Below are positions 20,146-32,305 of a stretch of DNA of 64,000 nucleotides, one piece after another. The number at the start of each line of letters is the position of its first letter. The first letter of the stretch is position 1. The stretch lies in the NCBI GenBank assembly GCA_963576565.1, contig OY755038.1, forward strand, positions 64,260,908 through 64,324,907. Direction: 5' to 3'. The DNA comes from Aspidapion aeneum (lineage: Eukaryota > Arthropoda > Insecta > Coleoptera > Brentidae). The notes under the pieces were generated by a model. That model did no database searches, was not told the origin of the DNA, and was given only the letters and a program-made list of their open reading frames with translations. The position numbers and the translations under genes were made by a program.

Positions 20146-21639
20146 TTTAATAGTGTTTGTTAATATTACGAACGAAATTTTTGTGTGAAAGCGGAAGAGT
20201 GAGACCCACAACCACACCGCTACCAGACCTAAATAGAATTTTATTTTTTATAGATGTTAAAGAATTAGCTTAAATCGCAAAAGGGCTTCGAACGGTTTCG
20301 TTGCGACTAAAGAGCAAGTTTCAAATACCTGTTTCAGTTTTTTGATCATATTGTCCAATGTTGGCAAACTGAACTAGCCGAATACCTTTCCATGTCACTG
20401 TTTCGTTGTGTGTTGTATACTAAACTTGTTCATTGCTTTGTCCTATCAAAGAACGGACCTATATCGTGCGTCCTCTAAAACTTGACGACCCAAATAAATT
20501 ATTCTATATGTCTCCCTCTATTCCAGTGCATTCCTTCACCCACAAAACAGCTAGTTCTTTTATTTTTTATAAAAATAACAATTTGTTCGGCTCCTTAAAA
20601 ATAATAGTTTCCAGAACAGCCAGTTCCAGAGAATATGTTTAGTTCGTTTCTTAGTATATTTACATATTTTTTTAAAATAATATTAATAAATCCACAGAAA
20701 ACTTGATACTCTCCTAGCTTATTAACTGCAACTAATAGCGGATGAATCCGCTATAACGAGTAGTTTAATTATTCAAAAATGTCAAATACCTTTTAAGTTA
20801 GACGCCAATACTTCCATGTACCATCCTAAAAGTACTATAGATACAGGGTGTTCAATGTTAAATCGGCACTCTTACTAAATTCGTTAATATTAGTGCTACA
20901 GGGTCGCTCGACAAAGTTATGGTATTTGTTGCGATGGTTACGACGGGGGCAACAAACAGAAAATTATTTGATACATGGATAAGTTATAGTAAAAGAAAAA
21001 AATTAATGACGCGAAGGTGAGCTATAGTAAAAACACAATTTTTAACAACCGATATACAGTAACGTCAATGGAAGAAGGACAGCTTGTCTTCAGTTAGCAT
21101 TTAGTCGTTTTTAAGTTATTAGCGTGCCGGCGTCTACCAGACTCCACATCACCGTTTGTGTTCCAATTTTCTTTTGTTAATATTTCAACTTTTTTTGTTT
21201 ATGATCTCGATGGCAAATCACCCAAGTACGTCGCAAATTGTAAAGCAATAGAAAAAACTTATTTAGTAGGAAGCGCAAGTAAAATAATATTAAAGGTTTT
21301 CTCCCCCGTAGGGGAGGGTCGAGCAAGTGAGACACCTTAAGGTTTAAGAATGTATACAGTTTTTACTTTTTAAAATAATATTCCATTTATTAAACAAAGA
21401 AGCTTAATTGTTTGCATAATAACGTACAAAATATCAAAAACATAATTATTAGCAGTCGGTTTGATTTCTATACATTCTTTGTGCATCTAGGAACCGCATC
21501 ATATATTGTCGGGTACGATTTTAAATTAAACCCTTAAACGAGGGTACCGTAGTAGATCTCTTGTGTGTATAAAATAAATATCAAACAGTTTTAAAAACGT
21601 TACAAACTTTAATGAATACAAAATAAAACTCTGTTGCAA
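20146..21639. other. Spacer, no gene seen
   Basis: No supported gene. An ACAGGGTGTTCA word at about 20844 is the common end motif of other repeats in the window. Confidence 0.45.
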
Positions 21640-22310
21640 TTTACAAATTGTTACGAGAATTTTCACCTCTATAAACTTAGCATTACCACTTAAGAATTGA
21701 ATACTCGCAATATATGCATTAATTGTCGTAAATTTGTCGTAAATTTGTCGTGAAAGAAAAAAATTTGTCGCGCCACCCGTTTTCCTGAAAAGGGTATGTA
21801 ATGCTAAGTTGAGTCTCAACTTAGCACTACCACCCCAGAAAAAATTAAAATTTTCAAAAACTAATAAATGCATTAATTGTCGTGAATTTGTCGTAAATTT
21901 GTCGTAAAAGAAAAACAATTGTCGCGTCATCCGTTTTCCCGGAAACAGGCTGTGAGTAATTTTGAGATTTCTGAGCCAAATCTTAGTGATCTTTAAGCTT
22001 TTTCACAAAACTTACGAAGATGTGGGTGATCATATTTAACCTTTCCGCGCAATTGTAAATTTTTGGTGAAACAATCATTATATTACGGTCTGCTTTTACT
22101 TTTCAATATAACCTTTTGTGGTGTTTGTGCAAATATTCATTGATCGCCAGGATTTTGTGTTGCTTTAGAAATTATGAAAAAAAGTAAACTTCTCAAGAAA
22201 CATTTATATGCATTAATTGTTGTAAATTTGTCGTGAAAGAAAAAAATTTGTCGCGCCACCCGTTTTCCTGAAAAGGGTATGTAATGCTAACTTGAGTCTC
22301 AACCATGAAT
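21640..22310. repeat. Repeat family with TGTCGTAAATT tandem words, three units
   Basis: Units at about 21715-21850, 21835-21955 and 22205-22310 each contain GCATTAATTGTCGTAAATTT, a CGTGAAAGAAAAAAATTTGT run and CGC-CCACCCGTTTTCCTGAAA. A fourth lies at 26010-26145. The units carry CTCAACTTAGCATTACCACC at an edge. It is a dispersed, locally tandem repeat. Confidence 0.7.
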
Positions 22311-23211
22311 GGCAGAGATAGACCAGACACTTACACGGTGGTAGTTGTATTACTAAATTGGCGCAGTATACCGGGGTGTCGTGCACGAATCAGCGCCTCT
22401 CCAACTTTGTATTCGGTACTAAACATTTACAGGGGGATTTGAAGCAATATAACGCTTGCGCAGTTTGTCTCTAAGCTACAGGATGGCTTTCCAAATTATT
22501 GTGTACCGGATGCTCATAGCCATCAATCGTTCTCCAATCAAGCTACATCTTATAATATAGTGTTTTGAACAGTTTTTATCAAATTATATTTTAACACCAA
22601 AAAACTCATTCTACAGTTTTAAATTTAAACGATGCGCGCTGATAAGAATGAGTTATTTTGTGTCAAAGCTCAATTTGCTTAAAAAGACTTTATAAACACC
22701 AATCAATAAGGAAGCTTAATCAAAGAATGTTTAAATTAATGACTACTAGCAATAAAAAAAAGGAAAGTAAAATTTTTATTCAATCTATAAGGTTTAAAAG
22801 TTAGTTTTCCATTCATTTAGGTACATAAATTTCCTTGAGAGGCTAATTTTCTAGTTAAAAAAAGGCTTTTTGACAAATATTTTACAGTAAATTCCTTTTT
22901 ATTGGTGCATAGAAAATATTTACATATTCTACATTAACTTAAATTAATAATATATACTTTTACAATGCTTTATACATAATAATGTTGCAAATATAGGTTA
23001 TGTTTCTATAAACGGAAACTTTTTTAATTGTTTCTTCATGAAAAGTAAGAACTAAGTAATGGATTTGGAAAATTTTGTTAGTATTAGCTAGGTAATGTAA
23101 AAATGTATTTAAATTAAACATTATTTAAATTTACACTCTTAACCTATATTAACTAACGTAACGTGGGTCTTTTAAAGTAATGCGAATATTGCCGGTTATT
23201 CATTTAATTAA
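22311..23211. other. Spacer with partial match to 25875-25950
   Basis: GCGCCTCTC-AACTTT-TATTC-G-ACTAA and TACAGGGGG at about 22394-22440 match 25898-25940, an extension of the TGTCGTAAATT family. The remainder is AT-rich and unassigned. Confidence 0.45.
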
Positions 23212-23737
23212 ACAGGGTCCGGCATAATGATCTCCCACATTTTGCACTGCCACTGTACCTGAATCACTGAAGAGAGAGGAAGCTTAGCGTAGTCGGTTGG
23301 TAGCTCGCGGCTTGCCATTTCCGTGCCATCGTGCTTTCGTTATCGAGACATTAATCAAAAGTAGTTAACGAATCTGTGATTACGACACAAAGAACTTTTC
23401 GTACTGACTTCGCAATTGGTACGCATGCCATGCTATTAGTTCCAGATACTTTGAGAATATCTGAACACTTCGCGAACTATTGACGAATTGAAAGCAGCAA
23501 TACACCAAGAAATTACAGGAATATCGCTTTGGAGTTACTGCACGAGTGAAACTTTCAGAAATCAGCTTCGACTGTGTACCGAAAAAAATGGCCGCCACAT
23601 TGACTCTGTAATTTTCAAAACTTAAAAATTAAGTAAAAAACAAATGGTATAATATGATTTCAGTGAAAAAAAAATGAAATATAAATAGCATTTACAATGG
23701 CGTTCTTAATGTGGGAGATCATTCTGCCTGACCCTGT
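23212..23737. mobile_element. 526-bp non-autonomous DNA element with ~35-bp TIRs
   Basis: ACAGGGTCCGGCATAATGAT followed by CTCCCACATT at 23212 is matched by its reverse complement, ending ATCATTCTGCCTGACCCTGT, at 23737. The body has no full transposase. A segment TAGCGTAGTCGG (23286-23297) fits an RNA polymerase III box A. No clear target duplication. Confidence 0.75.
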
Positions 23738-24074
23738 ATATAAGTATAGTGAAATAATATATGTTCTATCAGGTTCCGTTTGGGAATGCGATGGCGCTTG
23801 CTAACATAGTCTTCGCTCCCACGAACACAAAATTGTTTTCTTTTAAATTTCTTAAATACCGATAGGCCACAATTTAGCAAAAAACACTTTTAAAAATAAG
23901 GTAAAAAGTTTAAAAATCACGAAAAACTGCAACCACAAATGAAAAATGCCGAATTACATTACCGTCATATTTTTATCTATTTTGCCAATGTCAGTCATAA
24001 TCAAAAACATATACCGAGAGTAGTGGTTAATGTCCATGGCGACAGCAGAGGAGTCTGTACATAATATTTTTATA
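23738..24074. other. Spacer, nothing recognised
   Basis: AT-rich sequence without supported features. Confidence 0.4.
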
Positions 24075-24440
24075 CCAGGGCACCACCTTCTCGACAGAGG
24101 CCTGGTATCGAATCCAAGATGGCGGCCGATGAAGGCATTCCGCCACGCGTTCGGTTATGTATAATTTGTTGAAATTGATGAATTTATAGGATTGAAACTG
24201 CAAATAAATACAAATAATGTATTCTGCAGTGGCAAGAATATTTAAAAGATTAAAATTTAATGCATTTTTGGTAATTACTATATCCATATATGTAGCTATT
24301 CATAAATAATAAATTATTTATTAATGGACATTTTTTCTCTTAAACCAGGAGAAGGGAAAAAAAAGGAAGGCTTCTTGGGAATTAAAGGCGAAGGTTATTA
24401 TAGTTTTTTTTAAATAAATTTCTAGTATCTTATTATGTGT
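24075..24440. repeat. Second copy of the 4012-4438 repeat
   Basis: Same series of landmarks as at 4012: GGGCACCACC-TTCTCGACAG, AGGCCTGGTATCGAATCC, AATAAATACAAATAATGTA, TGTAGCTATTCATAAATAAT and ACCAGGAGAAGGGAAAA. Divergence is around 10%. Confidence 0.65.
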
Positions 24441-24509
24441 ACTACGTAAACTTTTCAAACTTAAGAAAAACATTATTGAAATATAATATTTATATAATAT
24501 ATAATTTTT

Positions 24510-25870
24510 TCTCCTAGCCAGCCTATTAGCACACTTGATAAATCAGCCTTGAAAACAGTTTTGTGTAAATATCTCAGAAACTAAAGCCCTTATTGTAATG
24601 CAGTCTACTACATTCCGAAAACCGCATATTGATGTGATGCTCCGTTAAAAAGTTAGCATTAGAATCAATCGATTTTGCCCAAAATCTAATGAGCTCGTTA
24701 CATTGTCGAACACTATTTTACCTAATGATTTTAAGAAAATCGGTTTAGAGGTTTAGGAGCTATCACAAAACAGACATCACGACGATATTGCTAAGATAGA
24801 TCGAAATACACCCAGTGGTGGATCCAGAATTTCCTGAGGAAAGGGGCCAAAGTGGCAGCAAATACCAAGCTATTTATTTTTGTAGTTTTTCGGATCAAAT
24901 TTAGCCTCAAAAGGTGGTTGAAATGCGGCGCAGGCGAAAAATATTAAAAACTTCAGTAGATTTTGTTAACAAATTTTAAAAAGTGATGCGGCAGAACTAT
25001 AAAATAATCATTGTCTGGAGGGGGGGGTGCCCGAGCCCCTCAAGCTGCCCCACTGGATCCGCCACGGAATACACCCAAATAACATATTTACCTCATGATG
25101 TCATATTTTATGCTATTTTATCTTTTTATTCTTGAAATATGTAAAAAATGTTTAAAAAATCTTAGGCTTGGGGGAGGCCTTGACCCCGCCCCCCTGGGTG
25201 CGCCTATCACTTAAGGTCGTTCAGTCTCGCAATTTAGATTAGATTAAATTAACCTACATTAACTTACCCTAAGCTAAATTGTACTATAACTTTCTTGATT
25301 TTCACAGTTTTTCCTAAGTTTGTCTGTAAAGATCATATTTTATGCCTTTAGGAACATTCCTAAGTAAACCACATTTTTCACAAAAATTCTTTTAAGTTAG
25401 TCTAATTTGGCTTATGGTAGGTAAATTTTTAAGTTATTTGCTGGGATAAACCAAACTTTTAGATTTGCCAGAATTGGGGTTTCGGGACAATAGAACTAAA
25501 GACACAGAGGTCCAAATGCGGGAAAATCGTGAAAAATCGGGACGTCTGGAAACCCTAAACCCACTATTCCCCTGGCTATCGTATCCCTACACTATATGAT
25601 TATCCGACAATATCCCAAGGATCCCAAGATTATAGTGAATCTTGCACTGTAAAAATGATCAAATGGTCCTTTACATCGCCTATGACTAAGCACTGAAAAA
25701 TCACAAAGCATACTTCGGTTAAAAAATAAATAAAAAATCCAATCGAAACTACTTTTTTCGCTTCAAAAATGTCAACGACATCAAACGTAAACAAACGATC
25801 GACCGCCCTAAGGAGGCGCCATATTCAATTTTACTTCAGAAGTTCCTACGCCTTATATACAGGTCGTGGT
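24510..25870. repeat. Second copy of the 1.4-kb dispersed repeat
   Basis: Parallels 10845-12310 from the TAGCACACTT region through CTATTCCCCTGGCTATCGTA to TATATACAGGTCGTGGTGAC. It contains the same hAT MITE at the same internal position. The rest has no coding potential. Confidence 0.7.
24813..25067. mobile_element. hAT-type MITE, CAGTGG ends, inside the 1.4-kb repeat
   Basis: The left end CAGTGGTGGATCCAGAA and right end CTGGATCCGCCACGG are inverted repeats. Flanks AATACACC at 24805-24812 and 25068-25075 form a perfect 8-bp duplication. This is the same ancestral insertion as at 11227-11507. Confidence 0.85.
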
Positions 25871-25999
25871 GACCAGGGGTGACGGTCTGTAATAAGCGCC
25901 TCTCGAACTTTCTATTCCGAACTAATGTATACAGGGGGTATGTATAACAGTATAATGACAAGACCGGGGTGCTTTCCTTACTATAAATACTAGTATACT

Positions 26000-26145
26000 G
26001 TGGTCTCAACTTAGCATTACCACCCCAGAAAAAATGAAAATTTTTAAAAACAAATCTATGGAATAATTGTCGTAAATTTGTCGTAAATTTGTCGTGAAAG
26101 AAAAAAATTTGTCGCGCCACCCGTTTTCCTGAAAAGGGTACTGTA
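26000..26145. repeat. Fourth copy of the TGTCGTAAATT repeat
   Basis: Starts GTCTCAACTTAGCATTACCA and ends CGCCACCCGTTTTCCTGAAA, as at 21810 and 22250. Confidence 0.7.
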
Positions 26146-26584
26146 ACTCCATTTTCGTATGCAAACACTATGATCACGGAACACCAAGCAATGGTAGTCT
26201 GCGCTGTATTACTTGATAATGTTTTAGCAGGTAGATGTAATTCGAATACACGATTCTTATGAAAATTTACTGAACCATGAAGAATCTGCAAATTATCATG
26301 TACTGCAGCAGGTCATCATAATGATTACTAACATTAACAATAACAATCATGTTCTCGGGTTCTCAAGTTCCATTTAGAAACCAATTTGTTTATTACTTGA
26401 GTACGGCAATTATGAATATCTTTGCTAGGTATGTTTTATACAGAGTGTATAACAACAAAAACGAAACTAAGCCGTGTTTAACAGGTGCGGTGAAATTTTA
26501 GACAAGGGAAGCAATTTTTTTAAAAGTTGCTTATTTTTTTTTCTATGCTTTTTAGTTTTCGGTAAACTTTAATTTTTTTCTTTA
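26146..26584. other. Spacer, nothing recognised
   Basis: No supported gene or structured repeat. Confidence 0.4.
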
Positions 26585-26891
26585 AGGCCGCTTGACATGG
26601 TGCATAACAATAAAATTTACAGGCAAATGCATGAAATTTTGCCCAGGTGCATGCGCAGTACAAATCCAGCTGATTGTTGCAGGCAATCCATTTTTATCGA
26701 TCCGGTGCCATTTTTTTGCATGCAAACTGTACTTGCATGCAAACTGGGGAATTTTTACCTAGATTCTGGGGAATCCATGCATGGCCATGCACAATGTCAA
26801 ACGAAAAGAAGATTTTTTGCAGGCAACAATTTGACCGAAATTTTTTGCTTGCAAATATTTTCAGCGCGTCATGCACTATGTTAAGCGGCCT
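26585..26891. mobile_element. Harbinger-type MITE, 307 bp
   Basis: The ends AGGCCGCTTGACATGGTGCA and, at the right, TGCACTATGTTAAGCGGCCT form a TIR of about 24 bp. Flanks TTA at 26582-26584 and 26892-26894 are a 3-bp target duplication, which with the GGCC-type end fits PIF/Harbinger. The interior is rich in TGCATGC words. Confidence 0.75.
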
Positions 26892-28409
26892 TTAGCCTTC
26901 CGTTATTTATAATATTTATCTTTTCACTAAAACTATGGGAAAAAATATTTTTTCAACAAAAATACACAAAACTACACAACAAACTGTTTGTGTTTTAAAG
27001 GCCTCTAGAAAGTATCGTTTGCCGAAAAATCATTAGTTGTTACACACCATTGTCGAAATCAAAGTATAATATGGGTGTAGTATTATGCCCACACTAAAAT
27101 GGGCTTGAGCCTTTCCCCATTTTTTATATTTGTCTTTTCAATAAAATGTTCAGAAGAAAACTTTTCGTTAATCAAACAACACCCTATACAGTCACACAAC
27201 TGTATTGTTTTAATGGCCGTTGCAATATCCTTTACCGCCGAGATCGAAGCGTCTTGCTGGCACGCCATTGTGGAATGTAGTAAGTAATCGAACAGATTAC
27301 TTATTTCAAGGCTTAAGGGCGCGAACTGAATTCTTGCATTGAGCTTGCATGCCTTGACCCTCCACCATGTTTTACATAACGAGAGAAGCAATTGTATCTG
27401 CCGCATAGAGCGCGAGGAGCCAGTGATTGCCGCGAAAGAGACGCTGCTCTCCGGTCAAATCAAGCTCGACAGTCAATAAATTCTTATATGGTTGTCGTTT
27501 CTTATACGCCCTTCTATTATATACAAATAGGTAAATAACGTAAGATGAGGCTTTTCCAGTACATAGGTTCGCGCAAAATATATTGCTTCTGGCACAGTCT
27601 TACCACTACTACAGGACTGACGCTAATTACGTCAAGTTTTAATAGTGAGCTATTAACAATTTATTTTTATTATGTGTGATTTCTTAAGGCAAGCAATGTT
27701 GTTTAGGTATACAAAGCAGGGGAACTTTATTTGGGGGAGAAATACCATAATAAATATTGCATAAAATTATTTTCTATAGTGACCAGGATATGTATTCTGT
27801 GTCAAAATTAAATATAGTTTGAGATCTGGGGTGGGGGAGTTTCCCCTTTTTCTCCTCCCGTAGATCCGTGTCAGTAAAAATAAGATTTAATAAAAAACAC
27901 AGTGACACGTCGATATTTAATTACTGACACCTTTTGAGAAGATTAAACATTTTGTAAAAGTACCCCTTCGGGGATGGTGTTTGACGGGCCTTTTTGAAAC
28001 ATGGAGAGGAGTTATTTGGCACCTCGTTTTAAAGGTACCCAAAATGTCTGTAAAAGCATGTGATTATTTTAAAAATTCGGCGAGTAATTTTTGATTTAAT
28101 AATTTTGTCCAAATTTGTCACTTTTTATGTTTAAAAAAAGTGTTCCGACGAAGTCAATTTTATTTCAGAGAACAATTTCAAGAGACATTTTTTTGGGGTG
28201 ATCTCGAAAGGGTGAGTTTAACTCAAACTTAAATAGGTTTAATAGAGTTTAAGTGGCATATCGCTTTTGAGGTAGTTGTATTCAAAGTTTGTAAATATGT
28301 TTCAAAGACTTTCAAAACGAGATGTTAGTTTATCCATTTTTTCTATTTAAATAAGTGTCGACTATTTTTACTTTTTAAAGCGGTTTTTTTCCGAAAATTG
28401 AGACTATAT
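26892..28409. other. Spacer, no gene supported
   Basis: Frames of about 100 codons occur at 27083-27406 but have no recognisable domain or splice context. Positions 27840-28400 are AT-rich. Confidence 0.4.
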
Positions 28410-28760
28410 ATAAAATGGCCTAACAACAAATTTAAAAAAACAAATAGAAAAAAGTTTTATCCATCTATTTAGCCTTTTTCGATCCGTCTTTGGACATAGG
28501 CCTCCCCCAATATATTTTACTGTTCCCTGTCTGTCGCCGTCTTCATTCATTGTGTGCGCATGTTTCTTCAAATCGTCCGCACTTCTCATTTGGGATCTTC
28601 ATCTACTTCTCTTATTTTCACAAGGTCTCCAGTTAACAATACATTTGTTCCATCGATCGTCTTTCTGTCTAATATTTATGACAAATTTCCATTTTAATTT
28701 TGCTACTTCTCCTTTGACATCCCTTACTTTTCTTTTATTTTTTATCCATTTATTCGTTTT
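28410..28760 (-). pseudogene. 3' tail of a non-LTR retrotransposon ORF2 (RTE/R-type)
   Basis: Reading leftward, the translation gives DDRWNKCIVNWRPCENKRSR, then RRSQMRSADDLKKHAHTM, DRQGTVKYIGGGLCPKTD. This follows the GRP-TRW-DDI, DR--W--LGEAF-Q pattern that closes ORF2 of several non-LTR clades. One or two frameshifts separate these from the residual upstream segment. Only the last ~100 codons remain. The clade is an inference. Confidence 0.55.
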
Positions 28761-29130
28761 TTTAAAATGTACCTTTATGATATTATTTTATTTCTACTCA
28801 GGAATCGAATCAGCAGATTCCTTAAATAAAATAAAAATAGGTATTTTTATTTGAAATAGGGTCGTCACTTATTTTTGGACCACTCTGTTTTTCAAAAAGA
28901 ACAAATCCCTACCCCTTGTACAGCCTGAACTCTTGACCCTAACAACAAAGTTTACACAAATAAAATATAAGTTGCTGCATTTGAGCCGGCGGCCGAGATC
29001 ACACGCCGAATCGCAAACCTTTTTTGCAGCGCGTTACTTGCTGGTTGATCTTTGAGCTGTTTTGCAGTTATCCCGGCGTTGGTACACCTCGGTATGCCTT
29101 ACCCGGGATTGAGAAAAACCAACAAAACTT
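28761..29130. other. Spacer, nothing recognised
   Basis: Includes GGTACACC / GGTGTACC words repeated near 29083, 29142, 30478 and 30505, of unknown meaning. Confidence 0.4.
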
Positions 29131-29627
29131 ATGAATTCGCAGGTGTACCAACCGTGTAACATTTTTTATAATAATCCATTGGGTGTTTTTAACATTCCAT
29201 ATGTTCGGGGGATTTTAGAAAACATAAGCCAAATAGCCAAACACTATAATATAAGAACCGTATTTTCATCGGGAAATACGATAAGGAGTTTTGTAACTAA
29301 AACAAAACCAGAAAATCCCTCAAATAATAAGGAATGTATTTACCAAATCCCGTGTGAGTGTGGTAAATCATATGTAGGTGAAACGAAACGACGTCTTCAA
29401 GTGTAAATGAAGATCTAAAAAGTACCCAATTAGTGGTATTGAAAAATCCGGTTTAGCGAATCATGCATGGTCAAATGATCACAAGATTCAGTGGTCACAA
29501 GCTAAAGTATTGCATTCGCGAAAACGAAAGTTTAATGAAGCTGCGTTTATAATGCAGAATAAAGAAGTTTTCAGTCAACGAAGCACAGATATACCAAACA
29601 TATGGAAACCAGGCATCTTAGGATAAA
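29131..29627 (+). pseudogene. Penelope-like element 3' end with GIY-YIG endonuclease
   Basis: Penelope-like retroelements join a reverse transcriptase to a C-terminal GIY-YIG nuclease that nicks the target. Here the frame gives VFNIPYVRGILENISQIAK, then KECIYQIPCECGKSYVGETK, the GIY-YIG core (IYQIP...YVGET). A stop and a frameshift at about 29402-29440 follow. It then resumes as GIEKSGLANHAWSNDHKIQW and ends SQRSTDIPNIWKPGILG-stop. The reverse transcriptase is missing. The 3' flank is interrupted by a hAT MITE at 29731 and then continues at 30012. Confidence 0.85.
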
Positions 29628-29730
29628 AAAAGGGGGAGGGCCGTCAGACCTGACTGCACACCAAGTAGTATAAGTAGTAGCCTATAGACTAGCTAGATTG
29701 TTTAGTTTACACTTGAAAACGACTAGAAAT

Positions 29731-30011
29731 CAGTGGCGGATCGAGGATTTGCGGGGAGGAGGAGCCAAAGTGGCAGCAAACATAAAAAAAAAAAAAAAAT
29801 TGGGTGGTTTTTTGATAGAAATTGAGGTGTGAAATTTAGTAGCTAAAGAAGATTAATAGCGTTGCAGGTGAAATTTTTTAAATAGTTAAGTAGAATTTGT
29901 GACAAATTTTAAATAAGTGATGCTGCTAAACTAAAAAATACGTTATATGTTTGGAAGGGGGGGGGGGGCGGGTCCCTCTGCCCTTCCCCCCCCCCCCTGG
30001 ATCCGCCACTG
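29731..30011. mobile_element. hAT-type MITE inserted in Penelope 3' flank
   Basis: CAGTGGCGGATCGAGG at the left pairs with CCTGGATCCGCCACTG at the right. Flanks CTAGAAAT (29723-29730) and CTAGAGAT (30012-30019) are an 8-bp duplication with one mismatch. The interior matches the copies at 11227 and 24813 (GGGGCCAAAGTGGCAGCAAA) and ends in long G and C runs. Confidence 0.85.
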
Positions 30012-30120
30012 CTAGAGATACTTACTAACCGAAACGTCGTGTTTAAAATAAATAAAGACAATGGAAGTCCGAAATTTTGTTTCTATTTAAAAAGTATTTT
30101 TTATTTCTAAGTAAGAATTT
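30012..30120 (+). repeat. Penelope 3' tail, copy at 53010-53130
   Basis: GAGATACTTACTAACCGAAA followed by CGTCGTGTTTAAAATAAA continues the 3' end beyond the MITE. The block at 53010-53130 has the same order of words, ending TTTTGTTTCTAT. The CGAAACGTCG word is typical for the 3' ends of Penelope-like elements. Confidence 0.65.
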
Positions 30121-30523
30121 CTTTGTTTTTTTTTATATAAAAGTACGCCCCTGGATTTTCGTGTTTAAAAATATTTTGTCACATATTTTTTTATTTTTCC
30201 GATTTTCTTATGTATTATCTTCGAAATAAAATAAAAATTTAGGTTCTAAATTACGTTTAGCATTTTTTACGCTATTTTAAAAAAAATAGTTTTAATTTTT
30301 AGAAATATGCCCTTGTTACCTAAAAATGCATTTTAGTATCTCACGCTACATGACTAATGTTATTTTTTTTTTCAACGTCAAAAAGGATCAAAACATTAAA
30401 ACACAACCATCATATTAAAATTTTATGTCTACTGTTAACTTCAAAAGCGAAATTGTAAGTGGGTATGTCATACCCGGGTGTACCATCCTTGTTAGGAAAA
30501 ATAGGTGTACCAACGCAGGGTTA
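30121..30523. other. AT-rich spacer
   Basis: No supported gene or repeat. Confidence 0.4.
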
Positions 30524-30834
30524 AGGCGGGCTCAAACGACTCGTGTGCTTGGTAAATACACAATTATTTGCGTACTTGGCAAGTATACGAGCTTTGCGAA
30601 TTGCGATAGCAAGCAGGGCGCTCACACGACGTGTACAATTTTCAAGTACAGACAAGTATTGTATTGGCAAGGGTACGAATAATCGTGAGCCCTTTGACTC
30701 GGCCCATTTTTACCGACCACAAATGGAAAACCAACGAGTGACAAATAATTGTACAAGTAACCCACTCACACGACATGGCAAGTATAGGCAAGTAACAATT
30801 ATTCGCCAAGTACACGAGTCGTTTGATCCCGGCT
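30524..30834. mobile_element. Harbinger-type MITE, 311 bp
   Basis: The left end AGGCGGGCTCAAACGACTCG and right end CGAGTCGTTTGATCCCGGCT form a TIR that extends through GTGT-CTTGG. TTA lies on both sides (30521-30523, 30835-30837). This 3-bp duplication fits PIF/Harbinger. The interior contains CAAGTA-TACGAG words and no transposase. Confidence 0.8.
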
Positions 30835-32164
30835 TTACGACCAGCGAAAGTCTACGTCGTCTTGCGGTTGATTTCTATATTTTTATATTAGATAGTTTAA
30901 GTTGTGCTACGTATTTTTACGTAAGCATGAGATTTGACAGTTACGCAAGCGCACTTCGTCACACCGTCGTCAAGGTCACGTTAGGAGCTTACTTATGTAC
31001 GTTAGCTTACGGCAGTCTGCGGGCACCTTCACGTTACCAAAGAATAGAACTGGTTGATTGACCGATCGAAAAATGAGGCCTAGACGATAATTTCCGCTTC
31101 CAGTACAAACGACTATTTGCAAATATATTCCTACTGTAGTTGAAGAGACAAAAAACAAAATTGTAACATCAAGAAAACACAGTGCCGAATTCCATATTCT
31201 CTGCTATTAGTAGACTTGTTATGGTAACGTAAAAACATTCAACTTAAACTCAAATTTGGAACAAAACGTAGAGCGCTTAACGTGCAGTTTTACGTAAAAA
31301 TACGTAGCACAACTTAAACTATCTATTACCAAGTACTCCACGTGTCAAGTAACGTGCGAAGATTCCGTTTGCTACTGATGACTTAGCAGCATATTACTTA
31401 TTGAATATTTGTGTGCACTTCATACTTATACAACTTGTAAGAAGAAGCATATGAATAATGTAGTTTAGTTTGTTGGAAGAAGGAATAATTATATACACAT
31501 CGATTTTAGTATTTAGTATAACATGTAATTCTGCCCCCGTTAGTTGAAAGGCAAGTGATTTTTTTTTTGAATTTGGCTTTTTGTTTTCGATGGATTCTCA
31601 ATCCATTCCTCTATATTAAAACATAAAGAATGCCCTCCAAAAAATATTTTTTAACAGTAAAATTTGGAAAAACAGTGCATTGGCGCCATTACCAATTTAA
31701 ACTCGTTTTTCTCCAAACAACACTTTCGTCACTTGCGACGTTTTAAGCAACGGGAGCATATTGTCCTCTTAGTGCAACTAGATAACTTGAAATTAATGGT
31801 TTTGAGAAAATCTCGAGATTTTATAAAATGTGCATTTTCAGAGTTATCGATTTCATCCATATTTCTTGTCACTCTTTAAACAAATTTAGTTGCTCGTACA
31901 AGATATCTAGATGTTGCATTAAGAGGAGAATGAAAAATGGGTAAAATGCATAAATTTCGAATTAAGTAGTTGCACTAAGGGGGCGATATATTTTCAACGG
32001 TGCAATACTTTGACCGCCACAAAACATCGCAAAAATTTAAGCGCGAACAAGGAATGCGCAGCCTAATATTATGAAAACTACGCTTTGCTAAAATCGTTCA
32101 AAGTAGATATCGTGCAAACAGAAAATCGCGCTGTTGAATATAGCGCGGTATAAAAATCGCTTAT
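30835..32164. other. Spacer, no gene supported
   Basis: Frames at 30976-31158 and 31664-31879 lack any recognisable domain. GTTACGTAAAAATACGTAGC-like words occur inverted near 30905 and 31295, a possible older hairpin. Confidence 0.4.
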
Positions 32165-32305
32165 CATACACTACGCGGAGCTATCGTCTGCATTTACCTG
32201 AGGATGGCCCAAGAAGGCCGAAACCGGTCGTGGATTGGCATAGATCACTGTTTCTGCAGATTGTCAGGACGTGTTCCAAATAAGGATGATTCATATCCTT
32301 GTAAT
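32165..32305 (+). repeat. Repeat with hammerhead-like core, copy at 33340-33450
   Basis: GGAGCTATCG-CTGCATTTAC leads to CTGAGGATGGCCCAAGAAGG then CCGAAACCGGTCG. CUGANGA, a stem (TGGCC/GGCC) and GAAAC match the conserved core of hammerhead ribozymes known from Penelope-like elements. The block at 33355-33440 is a diverged copy in which the stem has decayed. Stem III and a cleavable UH are not convincing. Confidence 0.45.

Noticed and set aside
21526..21930. 134-codon open frame on the minus strand
   Set aside because: It covers the TGTCGTAAATT tandem words of a dispersed repeat; the same words appear at 26010.
26597..26895. Overlapping frames of 60 to 95 codons
   Set aside because: All inside the TGCATGC-rich MITE 26585-26891.
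30543..31061. 172-codon open frame
   Set aside because: Half lies within the Harbinger MITE at 30524-30834 and no domain is recognisable.
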